Positions 35,456-47,489 of a DNA stretch of 62,600 bases are shown in pieces (positions within the stretch are counted from its first letter, which is position 1; the number at the start of each line of letters is the position of its first letter). Position numbers and translations under genes: made by a program. The notes beneath the pieces were generated by a model, which saw only the letters and a program-made list of their open reading frames with translations, had not been told where the DNA came from and searched no databases. Where the stretch lies: assembly GCA_900095095.1 (NCBI GenBank), contig FMBT01000525.1, positions 1 to 62,600 of the forward strand, read 5' to 3'. Source of the stretch: Fragilariopsis cylindrus CCMP1102. Lineage: Eukaryota; Bacillariophyta; Bacillariophyceae; Bacillariales; Bacillariaceae.

Positions 35456-36861
35456 ATGGTAGATAGCAAGACAAAAAAGAATAAAGACGAAAAGCAGGCC
35501 ATGGGAACGGAAGGGCGGTTTACGCCAATTCAAGTCGTTGCTATTATTTGCTTTGCTCTTATGTGTCAAACATTAATTATATCAACCAGAAGTATAGATT
35601 ATATATCAGGAAAAACGTACGAATTACGTAACGATGACAACAATAACAATGATAATCCCTCTTTATCATCATCATCATCATCGATGTCGACGTCGACGTC
35701 GATAAATCCATTCGATGTTCCAATAGGACAAGCTATCAATTTACCATCTGTACGTCAAGAGGATACAGCAGAAGATGAAAAAAGAAAGGTACATGGTACT
35801 GTATATGGTGGTAAAGGTGATAAAAAACATCTAGGTGGATTTACAGAATTGATATGCAAGGGATATCACCAGCTGTTTGGAAGCATGTAGTAGAGAAATG
35901 GACAGTCCAATCAGTACTTGATGTTGGATGTGGTAGGGGTACATCAACGTCATGGTTCTATACACATGGACTTAGAACACAATGTGTTGAGGGTAGTCAT
36001 GATGCAATTGAACAGAGTATGTTACCGGATAAATCATTGATAGTTGAACATGATTTTAGTAGAGGACCATGGTGGCCAAAAGATACATTTGATGCTGTTT
36101 GGTCTGTTGAATTTTTAGAGCATGTAAATGTGCAATTCCATTACAATTACATATCAACTTTTAGGAAAGCAGCAATCCTATTAGTGACAAGTAGTAGATG
36201 GGGTTAGTGCAAAAATAACAGTAGAATAAAAAAGACAGAACATTTTTTTCACTGGATTAATTTGTTGATACCGCAGGGCCCAGGAAATAGCTCACTATTC
36301 ATAATTTTTCACTTCTTTCTTGTCTTTTTTTCTTCCAAATGAAATTCTATATAGGAGGTTGGCATCATGTAGAAGTCCACAGTGATGATGGTGGATACGT
36401 AAATATGAAGCATACGGATTTAAATACGATGATAAATTAACACAAGAATTGAAACATATTGGAGCGAAAGAAAAGGCTAATCATACATTATTCCCACCAA
36501 ATGATGAAGAATATAATGCACAACATGTATGGACATCAATGAAAGTGTTTATCAATCCTGCAGTGGCTGCGTTACCCCAACATGCACATTTATTTGGCGA
36601 ATTTGGTTGCTTTGAAGCAATTGGAACTTCACGTGAATGTGGAACAAAAGCTGGACGATACAGTATAGAGAATGCGGAAAAAGAAACATTATTAGATCCA
36701 TCATTTTATCCATTGAATTTAACAATACACAAGATGAGGCATGGTATGATATTGTTAAAGCTAATATCAAACAAAAACCGAAAAAGTGGGACGTGACTAC
36801 AGAACTATTACTTCGAGAACGAGAGAAGAAGAATATCGACAACTACCAACTGGAAGATTAA
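35456..36861 (+). CDS. Membrane-anchored class I SAM-dependent methyltransferase, tandem copy 2
   Basis: Start chosen at 35456 (MVDSKTKKNKDEKQAMG), followed by one membrane span (IQVVAIICFALMCQTLIIS) and a Ser/Asn stem, a type II anchor suggesting the Golgi/secretory system (inference). The catalytic domain carries motif I VLDVGCGRGTSTSWF and FDAVWSVEFLEHV. Exon 1 ends at 36202 (GTTAGT donor) and exon 2 starts at 36355 (ATAG). The conserved C-terminus includes NAQHVWTSMKVFINPAVAAL. Three single-base losses break the frame near 35836 (GAATT versus GAAATT in copy 1), 36388 (GATGATGG versus GATGATTGG) and 36728 (AATACAC versus AATAGCAC). Each missing base is present in copy 1. Substrate unknown. 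Confidence 0.75.
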
Positions 36862-37343
36862 GAAAAATAAATATCAATAATAATTATTTAGGTTTAAAAC
36901 ACGACCGTAATTCGTTCCAAAAAAATTCAGTGCAGTAGTACGCAAAAGAATTTAGAAGCTCCCTTATGTTGTTAAACGAGAAGAAGAAGACATTCAGCTA
37001 TGTCGCGCAAAACTACGCAAACATGTATTTGTATCAAATACTGAAGGAAGTAAACTAAAAAAATTGTAACTTTTTTTATTTTGATTCGATTGATGAATAA
37101 GTAAGTAACTGTATTAAAATTTAGAAAATATTTAAGCATACATATTCTGTTTCTTCGGCGATTGAAAATGCAACCACACCACAAAAATGAGATGGACACC
37201 GAAAATAAATTGAAGTTTTCGATATAGTATACATGCTTTGGCTCCAATTCACTCTACATTCCTCGTCGGAATAGAGTGGAATGATAATTGAAGTTGTATG
37301 GGTACTTTTGTGGTGACAATTTCTTTCTTTTACTGTACTTTGA
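36862..37343. other. Convergent intergenic region
   Basis: About 480 bp between the methyltransferase and HslU stops. AT-rich; no feature recognised. Confidence 0.5.
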
Positions 37344-39357
37344 TTACAAAATATACCTAGAAACATCCGCTTTCATAGTCACATCCTTCAAACGTTCTTC
37401 GACCGTTTCTTTCGTAACGGTGACAGTCGATCCATCGTCCATTTCTGCGGCCTCGAAACTAATCTTTTCCATGATGCGTTCCAAGACGGTATGTAATCGA
37501 CGTGCACCAATGTTTTCTACAGTCTTGTTCAATAATGCGGCCATTCGTGCAATTTCTCGTAATGCCTCATCTTCAAAAATCAATTTAACGCCTTCTGCTC
37601 CAATGAGCTCTATCTGTTGACGGACAAGATTAGCGACCGGTTCAGTTAAAATCTTATAAAGATCATCTTCTGTTAGTCCCGCGAGTTCGACACGGATCGG
37701 TAGTCGACCCTGTAGCTCGGGGAGTAAATCACTAACTTTAACAGCATGGAAGGCACCACTAGCAATAAACAAAATATAGTCGGTTCTAACGTTTCCGTGT
37801 TTTGTACTGATAGTCGTCCCCTCGATCAGTGGTAACAGATCTCGTTGGACACCTTCGGCACTAGCATCTGCTGATCGGCCCATTCCCTCCCGGGGAGAAC
37901 AAATTTTGTCGATCTCGTCGATAAAAACAACTCCACTTTCTTCTACGGCCGCAACGGCACTTTTTTTAAGGTCTACATTTTCCAATAATCGTTCTAGTTC
38001 CACTTCTAAAATAACCCCCCTGGCTTCCGAAATGGGTAATTTCTTTCGTTCCGTTGGTTGTTTCTTCCCTCCACTTGCCAATCGTTGCATCAAGTCACTC
38101 ATAGCAACAATCTGTGGATTGCTCTGATCGACTTCGGTTTGATTCTGTTTAGGATTCGGGACGTCGATTTCGATTTCTTGATCGTCAAGTAATCCCTGAC
38201 GGAGCATACCCCGAAACGATTCACGACCCCGAGCAGCATTATCTGAGGATGGTCCTGCTAGAATGTCTAGGATACGTTCTTCTGCCAAAGTCTCAGCCTG
38301 TTCCTTAAAGACCTCGGTGTGTTGTTTCTTTGCTAATGCTATCGCAACGTCCATTAAGTCACGAATAATTTGATCGACATCTCTACCGTGATAACCCACT
38401 TCTGTAAATTTAGTCGCCTCGACTTTGAGAAAGGGTGCATCGTTAATCATGGCCATACGTCGAGCAACTTCCGTCTTACCACAACTGAGGTGCGAAAATA
38501 GTAGATATATATCGGCATTAGTGAAATAAGTATGATAAGGGGAGCAGATGTAAATCAAGTATTTTATTTTTTGGTACGTATGTATTCAACGGAGGGGAGC
38601 AAATCATAAATAGTACAAAAGTGAATAGAAAATGTTGATATAGATTAATTTAAGGTGAGAAATGGAACAATTTATATAGCAAAATTCAATCCGCTAACAA
38701 TTTTTAATCATAATATTTCCATACAAACAACGGAATAATCAAAATAATAAATATATATATATATATATGATGTATATAAACTCACCCCGTCGGTCCAACC
38801 AATAATACGTTTCGAGGTGTAACTTCCTTACGTAAATCTTCATGTAATTGTCGACGACGCCAACGATTTCTCATAGCAATTGCAACAGATTTCTTTGCAG
38901 CAGATTGACCAACGATATGACGATCAAGTGCTTCAACAATTTCAGATGGTTTTAAATTCTTATTTAATTCATTTTTGTCGACAACTCCTTCCGCATCAAC
39001 ATCAACATCATCTGTATCATTTTCTGTGGTGGTGGTGGTAGCTGTAACGTCATCATCAGATTCTTTTTCTCCATCTTCTTCCGTACTATCATCAACAATA
39101 ATATTTTTGTATCAATCACGTCTTCATCAGTTGGAAGGGATGCGAACTGTCGGTTGGATGTTGATGTCAACGTAGAAGCACCACCAGCACCACAGCGGAA
39201 GGTATTACTGGCTCTACCACTACCAACAATAGATGAGCAGCAGATAACGTTCTACAACAACCAATACTATAACAGTTGCACCCGCCGATACGGAAACTGC
39301 GGACGACGTTGTCATCACCATCCTTCGAGCTACCGATCGTGTAGTTGCCAACATCAT
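37344..39357 (-). CDS. hslU: HslU (ClpY) AAA+ unfoldase, probably mitochondrial
   Basis: Exon 2 (37344..38484) and the upstream exon ending at 38786 are joined across an intron (GTGAGT...TCAG) that splits Walker [18 protein letters not shown]. Upstream is the HslU start region, [17 protein letters not shown] and [11 protein letters not shown]. Walker B is VVFIDEID, followed by [21 protein letters not shown]. The C-terminus VSRYIL matches the HslU tail that docks into HslV. The central I-domain is present ([13 protein letters not shown]). The N-terminus from the ATG at 39357 is presequence-like ([15 protein letters not shown]), then a Ser/Arg stretch and an acidic linker. One-base breaks are needed near 39110 (an A run in DTK/NIIVDD) and around 39210-39280. 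HslU unfolds proteins for the HslV protease in mitochondria of many protists; HslV is not in this window. Confidence 0.9.
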
Positions 39358-40521
39358 TTCAGTTATAATTTTATAAGTTACTAATTCACCGTTCAAAAGG
39401 AGAAATATGAAATGTTTAGGTTAACCGCTTCCCAACAAACAATTATTACTTTTTGTGGTAAAAGAAGTCGCTACTTGTTGTAATAGTAGTCGTGCTAGTC
39501 TGAGTGAGTAAGTCGTCGTCGAACCGAGTTGTGCCTACCGCAGGATGCAAAGTCGAGGGTGATAAATTCGTTCGTGTCTTGCGTTCGAGCAGACGAACTT
39601 TTAAGTCTTCACATCAGCCAGCACATGCAGCACACTTCTAAGATCCTTTCTTCACGAGTGACTGCGCCAAAAATCTAACTGACACGATGCGCGTTTCCAT
39701 GCCTATTATCGGTAGACGGACGGACAGGCATACAGTTATCATCTGAAGAAGATTTCACAGTGGAGAGTAAAAATTAGCATAGTATGACTACTCTATAAGC
39801 TCTGGGTCTGTTCATGCTAACAACTATAAAATGGACGACATGCTATATATTAACTTGGTATATGTTATGTGCCATAGGAGAAGTTAAATTTCTTTTGGTC
39901 CCATTTTCAATCCCCATTGTAATTCTTTCGGCTCTTTTCTCTTCAGTCTGTTTTGGAACCTCATTTACTGACTTTCTTTTACCTCTCTGGGCCTTTGCCC
40001 ACCATAGGTTTTGTGGTGTGTTTTACAAGATGGCAAAGCATTCTTTCCACCACATCAAATGCGAAAACTCAATCAAGTTGTTATGTTACCTTTCATATGC
40101 AAAATAAACAAATGTACTCATATTTACTCTATTTAATAACAACTTTTCATTCCAGACAGTGTGACTATGAACTACCAGAGCAGAAGCAACAAAAAAACTG
40201 TGGAAGCAATCTACTTTGAATTCTATAAGCATTCTCACAATGGCATAAGAGCTCTCTCAAAATTAGTCTAAAACTATGCGGGTGTTTCAAATTAATATCA
40301 ACCCAAGTAAGTAACATGCTAGCTAGTTTATATCAGTGTGTGTGATGCCGACTTTAAAACATTGTGATGCGACTTCAAACATTTATTTAGCTCCTAGTAC
40401 AGTATTGTGACTTTTTGTTATAATTTTTGATAGAATATATCCAAGAGGTACCGTACAACAACAACGAAACACAAATTTTTATCATAAGACTACTTCCTAA
40501 TGCTTGTTGCCCCCTGAATCT
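39358..40521. other. Intergenic
   Basis: About 1.15 kb that includes the HslU promoter. The ORF at 39814-40107 is hydrophobic/AT-driven and has no recognisable family. Nothing else seen. Confidence 0.5.
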
Positions 40522-42630
40522 TCATACTTTTTCATCAAATTCCCATTCGTCCAAAGTGAATTCACATCCCAATTGAAATGTCTGTCCGATAAATAATTTC
40601 GACCATTGGTCTTTCTTCTTGGGTAACTTATTATTACACCCCATGCTGTCATTTTCTATCTTTTTTTCTTCCGACAATTTTTCATCTGATGCATCATCGG
40701 ATTCACTTTGGTGAATGTCATCGATATCCATGGCATCATTGCCGTCGTCGTGTTCGGTATCGAATCTAGCTGTGTCAGGTTCTTCTTTTTTAGTTTTAAT
40801 AGAAATCTCATCAACATCATCCTCCTCTTGTGTTCCTTCTGAGTCCATATCAGTCAAATCAATAGAGTTGGAAAAATCTTGCGACACATTCTTCTGGTTG
40901 TTGTTTCGAGTTTTACTTTGATGTAAAAGGAACTTATTCTTCGCGACTTTCCAAATGGAACCAAAATCGCTTGTTGATAGTTCCGAAAACTGATGCTTCC
41001 AGAAATGCCTTCTGCCATTGAGAGTACTCGTAGTATCCTTCGCAACTTTATCAATATGAGAAACGAGGTCGTTAATTATTCTATCAATATCGTTATCAAC
41101 ATTGGCCAATGTAGGTTTTGCTCCAGCTGTTACAGCGACCGCCTCGGAGGAATCCAATTCCTGATGACGATCTTCCTTATTCATATTTGCATTTGCGTAA
41201 TATCCTCCCCACCCTCCTCTGTCTTTGTGTTTCTTTGGTTGTGCAGAAGCTGACCCCGAAACCATTTTTTTCTTACCGAAATTATCGATGTTCGTACTTT
41301 TATCTCGTTTCGCCTTAGGTAATGCTTTCATTAGTCGCAAACTGCCGTCGGGATTGCTGTTGGCGCTGCTGTCGGTGCATTCGTAGGATTTAGCGACGGG
41401 GACGTATTGTTGTTCTATTTGTTGTATTCGTCTTTGTGTTCCTTCATTCTCGGCTTGCTTATTTTGTCTTTGTTTCTTTTTCCGTTCCTCATGCTCCGGA
41501 TCTAAATCTTCGGCATGCAACTTACAGTAACACCATTTACTGTATCAACATTCGCTTTTATGCTACCGTCGTGATTGACAAGCCCCGGAAAATAGTAAAC
41601 CTTTTGAATAGTCGACTGTTGCTCCCCTCCGCATCCCCATCTAGCACAACCTACGTGATGAGCCTGCATACATGGTTCATCCTTGTCATGTTTTGATTTA
41701 TGTTCAGAATATTCATCTGGATTATTCGCAACGCATTGTACTGGAATTCTCATCGAATTTCTATCATCTAAACCACACTCGATACATTGTAATCTACGCT
41801 TCCTATCAATGATAGCTTTCGTCCAATCACAGGGGGACGATCTGTAGGAGTCAGAAAATATCGATAATGAGGCATAGCAGCATCACCGTACATTCTTTTA
41901 AATTCACCCGTTTCAACTAGTTCAGGGTTTGGTGGTCGTCGGTCGACATTATCGTTATCTTCCATGCCAATATAGTCCCCGTCTTTAAAACATGCGTAAA
42001 CAAGAGTATCGGCTGCTGCTAGATACAAAACAACACAATGCGTGGCCCCACGCTAAGGCCATTGCTGAACTCCTCGAGACCTTTTCTTACTGTCCTTTAT
42101 TGGATAACAAATTTGTCTCCCTCCCTCTCCGTGGCAATCAAACAATGGAAACATCGCATGCGTGCCGTGTGAAACATTGCACAAAACGCATTCTTTTGGT
42201 CGTTCCTTCTGTTCGATTTCATAAAAGAGATCACTCAAGTGTGAATCTACCGCTTGGAATTTTTTCCCAACGGCACTTTTTGATTTAATTTTTCACATGT
42301 TTTTTTGATATCGTTTCAAATAAGAAGAAGATGTATGTAACAACATTATTATTTTTGAGTTATTGTCAGATGAACGAACGTCATCAAGACGACAAAGAAA
42401 AAATACAATCTGTTTTATACCGAAATTACTTACGCACAAGCAAAGCAAACGAATTCATTCCTATGGTCGAAATCATCAACTGGGGATACCATGTAACACT
42501 CTCTGTGGACACAAACTTTACATTCGGTACATTGAACGAAATTCATTCCTTTCTTTCCGTCCTTCTGTTCACATATATCGCATCGTCCAGGAATTTTGGG
42601 ATAATTCACGTTAGTGGGAGATGAGAACAT
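40522..42630 (-). CDS. PHD-ePHD (PZP-type) chromatin reader
   Basis: Exon 1 is 42434..42630 (start MFSSPTNVNYPKIPG) with a PHD finger: RCDICEQ, QCTECKVCVHRECYMV, FVCFAC. The intron is 42276..42433 (GTAAGT...AAAAAG). Exon 2 continues AVGKKFQAVDSHLSDLFYEI and enters an extended PHD: ECVLCNVSHGTHAMF, ALAWGHALCC (in a shifted frame near 42060), CIECGLDD, VQCVANN and CMQAHHVGCARWGCGG. This PHD/zinc-knuckle/PHD order is typical of JADE/BRPF/AF10-type histone readers. The 330 C-terminal residues are Lys/Gln-rich, then acidic. At least three one-base shifts (near 42060, 41780-41830 and 41520) are needed to read it through. The exact internal borders are uncertain. Confidence 0.78.
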
Positions 42631-43134
42631 TCTATTCTGATGATTGTATAATTTAATAGACAGCTCTGCGATCCTATTTATTGAATTGATCGAGATATCG
42701 AGGATCGACGTATATATTACATCAACTTCTTATCAATGTTAAACTTGAAACTGTTGACGACTGTTGCACTGTTGCAAAAGTTGTTGTTTTGTTTGTCGTT
42801 GTTCTTGTTTCTTGTGATTTTTGTGCATATTTTCAGATTTTTTTAAATTTCGCCAGAAATTTCAAGTCATGGTGCAGCGGTAAAGTCACGATAGCTTTCC
42901 CGACCGACCACCCCAAAATCTTTTGTGGCGGGCTCAATTCCTCGCATTGCTTTTATTTATTTTGTTTTATGAACAAAACAACACAAACAACACAAAAAAT
43001 AAGAATTGGATGTTATCAAGGATAACGATAGTAATGGAAAGAGTTTGAAAGTAGACGATACGTACAATAATATATCATCCGAAGCACGCATACAGCGTTC
43101 GTATTATCCGAAATCAGGGTTCAAATAATAGATC
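42631..43134. other. Divergent promoter region with tRNA-like stretch
   Basis: About 500 bp between the PHD gene and RFC1, which point away from each other. A stretch at ~42868-42955 resembles a tRNA internal promoter (box A TGGTGCAGCGG, box B-like GGCTCAATTCC), but acceptor and T stems do not pair well. Confidence 0.45.
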
Positions 43135-46100
43135 ATGGATATTCGTTCCTTTTTTGGCAAAAAGCCAGCCAAGAAGAAACCCGCTCTTGCTAATAGTGAT
43201 GCTGCTACTACAGATACTAATACAACAACAACAACAAAAACAACAACAACAAAGACGCCCAAAGAGGAAAAGAAGAAGGCCTCCGTTATTAAGGCCGATA
43301 TTAAAATTCCAAACAACAACAACAAAAATAAGAATAAACGCAAAGTAATTAACGATGACGATGATGAGGAAATCGTTGAAATTTCTCCTCAGGATTATTT
43401 TGCTAAGAGTGCCACCACCAATAAGCCGATTACTGAGGCTACTAATAGAAAGATTACTAGCACCAGTAATAAAGACGATGAAGATGATGATGATATAGAT
43501 GGTGTTGTTAGTGTTCTCCGTTGAAAAAGATCCGCTCATCACCGCGTCGTTCATCTACGACTGCAACTGCATCTGTATCTGCAAAATCGGAAACGGTAGT
43601 AGAAGAGAAAGATCATGGTGGTCGGCGTAAGAACAACAAAAGACGTATTTTGGACGATGACGATGATGACGATAATTTTTTTTCAGATGATGCAACAGAT
43701 GACGGTAACGACGATAGTTATGTGCTCGTTGACAATCCAGATGATGATAATTTTGAGGAAGATGACGATGACGACGACGACGACGACGATTATGAAAGCA
43801 CAAAAAATCCTACCAAACAATTGAAAAAACGGATCTCTCCTACTAAGAGTACACCCAGCAAGAAACAACCACCACCACCATCATCATCGCCAGCATCGTC
43901 CTCGTTGAAAACAAAAACACCCTCTCCGACTAAAGCTAAACGTGCACGCAAATCGCCTGCATTAGCATCAGCATCAAAGACAAAGGCTGTAAAGATTGTT
44001 ATATTAGAACCAACATCGGAACGTAATAGTTTTGATGTTGATAATGATATTGTTGTACCAGAATGTATGACAGGATTGACATTTGTTTTTACTGGGAATA
44101 TGGATGAATTAAATCGGGATGATGCAATTGACTTAATTAAAACATTAGGTGGTCGAGTTACTACTGCAGTTAGTGGTAAAACGAATTATTTAGTTGTCGG
44201 ACCTGTATTAGAAGATGGTAGAGATTATACAGAAGGATCTAAATACAGAAAAGCAACACCTGATGGCGAGGATAGTAAAGTTAAATTAATTATGGGAGAA
44301 AAATATTTGTATGGATTATGTCATTTGTATCATGATCAGGCCATGAAAGAAAAGGGGATTGATATTAATGATATTATTGAGAAGAAGAAAAAAGAAGCAA
44401 CAGCAGCAGCAGCAGTCAAGGCTGCTACTACTACTACTATCACTACAGGTTCGACTGTATCGAATCCATACGCCGAAAAAGGTCCTGTTTCGAATCCGTA
44501 TTCGAAAAGTAAAGGTCCTGTACTATCCAATCCGTATGCAAAAGCTAAAGGTTCTGTAGTATCCAATCCATATGCCAAAAATAAAGGTTCTGTATCCAAC
44601 CCATACGCGAAGAAAAATAGCACCGGTGATTCTTCTTCTTCTGCAGCTGCTCCTATGTTGGTCAGTCAGAATGATACTATTAATTCTTTATGGGTAGATC
44701 GATACAAACCAAGTCATACAAGGGAAATTTTAGGTAATAAAACTAATGTCAAGAAATTACAAGATTGGTTACGAACATGGGAAAAGGTATTCAATAATTC
44801 TAAAAATGCAAACAAGACATTTAGTAACCCAAGAGGGGGACCATGGAAGGCTGCATTATTATCTGGTCCACCAGGAATTGGAAGTAAGTGTTATTTAAAA
44901 CTTTTGTTGTCGTTGTTGTTGCTGTTGTAGATGACAGTCGTCGTCGTCGTCGTCGTCGTTGTAATACGAGAAGATTGAATTGAAAACTCACATTTCTCTT
45001 TCATCTTGCACTTTTTTAATAAAGAGACCACTACGGCCACTTTAGTTGCCAAGGAAGACGGAAGAGATGTTTTGGAATTGAATGCTTCTGATGCACGTTC
45101 GAAGAAGGCGCTCAGCTCCCTTGGGGACTTAACGGGGTCACAAGGTATTTCATTTATTAATATGAAAAAGAGTAACGAAACGAAGAAACCAGCATCCATT
45201 CAAAAACGATGTGTTATTATGGACGAAGTCGACGGAATGGGTGGGGGTGACCGATCAGGAATATCGGAATTGATTCAAATGATCAAAAAATCTAAAACTC
45301 CTATCATTTGTATCTGTAATGATCGTCAGTCGCAAAAAATCAAGAGCTTGTTACCCTACTGTATGGATTTGAGATATTCCCGTCCAACTAAAAACGTTCT
45401 AGCTAACCGTGCAATCCGTATTGCTGAAACAGAAGGTCTGGCTGTGGAGCGGAATGCCGCAGAAGCTATTGCTGAGTCGTGTGGTAACGATGTCCGACAG
45501 GTTATTAACCTATTACAAATGTGGGCCCAAAAGAAGGATGATAATGATGATGGCGAAGGCGAAGGGCAATCGACTGCATTAACGTACAAGAACTTAAAGA
45601 TAGAGGAAAATCAATGCAGAAAGATGAAATGCTACGTGTTAATTTGTTTGATGCTGCCAAGTTAATCATGGAAGGTCCAAGAGATTTGGCACAAGCTGAC
45701 GATAAAACTAAATTGAATAGTCTGTTCAAGCGCAGTGATGCCTTCTTTGTCGATTACAGCTTCACGGGTTTAATAGTCAACAAATTATCCTAAAATCGTC
45801 CAGAGTCAATATCTCCGCGTAAAACAAAAGGGGATCCGGTTGAAGAGCTACGTATATTAGAAGATTACACGATGCGGCCTTAAGTATGTCTGACTATAAT
45901 CTTTGCGAAAGTCAGATACGAGGTGGAGATTTGAACTGGAGTTTACTACCCACGGCAGCCATCCTTGCGGTGAAAACTGGATATCATGCTGGTGGTGAAT
46001 CTGGTGGATTTCTTGGGGGATTTCCAGAGTTTACTTCGTGGATGGGTAAGAATTCAAGTATGGGTAAGAATTATCGTTTGCTGAATGAGTTGTCACAACA

Positions 46101-46593
46101 TATGAATTATAAAGTTTCTGCGAATGCACAAGAATTAAGACGAACATACATCCCCGTTATGCGCGATCGTATATTCACACTCCTCAAGAACGGAGACGCC
46201 GATTCGAATAAGGAGGTGATCGCATTTATGGATGAATATGGTTTGAGCCGAGATGATATTGTAGAAAAGTTGGATTGTTTAGTTCTGGGTAAAAAGGAAC
46301 TATCCTTTGACGATTTAGATAGTAAACAAAAGGCGGCCTTTACTCGTCAATATAATTCTGGCGTACACAAAAGTCAAGCTTTGGTACGAGAACAGGGTGG
46401 TGGTGGTATTAAGAAGAAGAAAGGCAAGAAGGTCGTTGATGATGAAGACGAGGACGATGTATCAGACGATGATAGTTCGGTTGATGAGGTTGACGACGAT
46501 AAGGAGCTAGAAAAGTTAGCGGCACAATTCAAAAAGAAGGGTCGTAAAAAGGCAGCCGCAAAACCAAAAAAGAAAGGCAAGGGAAAGAAATAA
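43135..46593 (+). CDS. RFC1: Replication factor C large subunit RFC1
   Basis: The start MDIRSFFGKK looks like a PCNA-interacting (PIP-type) N-terminus. A Lys/Asp-rich region is followed by a BRCT domain at ~44055-44330 (LTFVFTGNMDELNRDDAIDL, GGRVTTAVSGKTNYLVVG). A cluster of five SNPYA/S repeats (~44458-44615) precedes the AAA+ module: WVDRYKPSHTREILGN, Walker A LLSGPPGIGK-TT split by an intron (44884..45024, GTAAGT...AAAG), LELNASDARSKK, IMDEVDGM and SCGNDVRQVINLLQ. The C-terminal RFC1 domain has QIRGGDLNWSLLPTAAIL and KNYRLLNELSQHM, and a Lys-rich end. Loads PCNA at primer termini with RFC2-5. One-base frameshifts fall near 43520, 45600, 45775, 45828 and 45875, yet similarity continues across each. 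Confidence 0.93.
44458..44620 (+). repeat. Degenerate in-frame repeats encoding SNPYA-KG units
   Basis: Five units of about 10-12 codons: SNPYAEKGPV, SNPYSKSKGPVL, SNPYAKAKGSVV, SNPYAKNKGSV, SNPYAKKN. They sit between BRCT and AAA+ domains of RFC1. Confidence 0.9.
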
Positions 46594-46761
46594 TAACGAG
46601 TAGCAATAGTTTACGGTATGTTTGTTTTTGCTAGTGGATGGTTTCGTAATAAAATACAATATGTTAATAATAAAATTATTAAAATAAATTGAATTTTATG
46701 TTATATAAATTAGAGTCGCTACTGTACAATAATTACCGTATCATCTATCCTATGATTGCTT

Positions 46762-47454
46762 TTACTCGATTCGTGTAGAAAGCCCGTTTCCTTTACTATC
46801 ATCAATGTATTCTTCATCCGAATCATCCTTTTTGTTGTTACCGTTGCTATCGTTAATCACTAGGTACGATGTAATCCAACGATCGAAGTCATCAATTTCG
46901 AATTGTAGATGATCACCTTCAAAGGTTTCAAAGATATTCTTCCCTGCTTCTTGTGCTGTTTTTAATCCAAATAAATCTTTTTGGTACCATTCCGTTTCAT
47001 TCATTGGTAAGATTTTATTTGGACTAAATGGATCATTTAAATCTGGACAACCCCAATGCTCACCCTCTTTCGGCCAGACCATAGAATCTTTGGTTGCCAT
47101 GATCCAGATAAACTTAGATGTCTTACTATAATTTTCATTGTACTTTTGATTATTATTATTCGGTCCCTCATTATTCCATTTTGCTAATTGACTATATTGA
47201 TGATACGAATCCTGTTCCTTTTGACGTGGATCACGCCAATAATTTGCTTGAAAGGAATGCTCTTGTGCAAATTCTGTATATGCCCTTCTCGAAGCTTGTT
47301 CTAATAGCAAATCACAAAATCCACCTACATTTGTTAATGATTCTGACGATGACGATGATATTAAGGACGGAAAACAACCAGGAACAGTTCCTTCACCAGC
47401 ATTCACTCCATTAACAGAGATAAATGTATGTACGGTCGGAGTGTTGTATCGTCT

Positions 47455-47489
<35 letters not shown>

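Noticed and set aside
39814-40219. Overlapping ORFs upstream of the PHD gene region
   Set aside because: Two overlapping frames are open, with no domain and AT-driven hydrophobicity.
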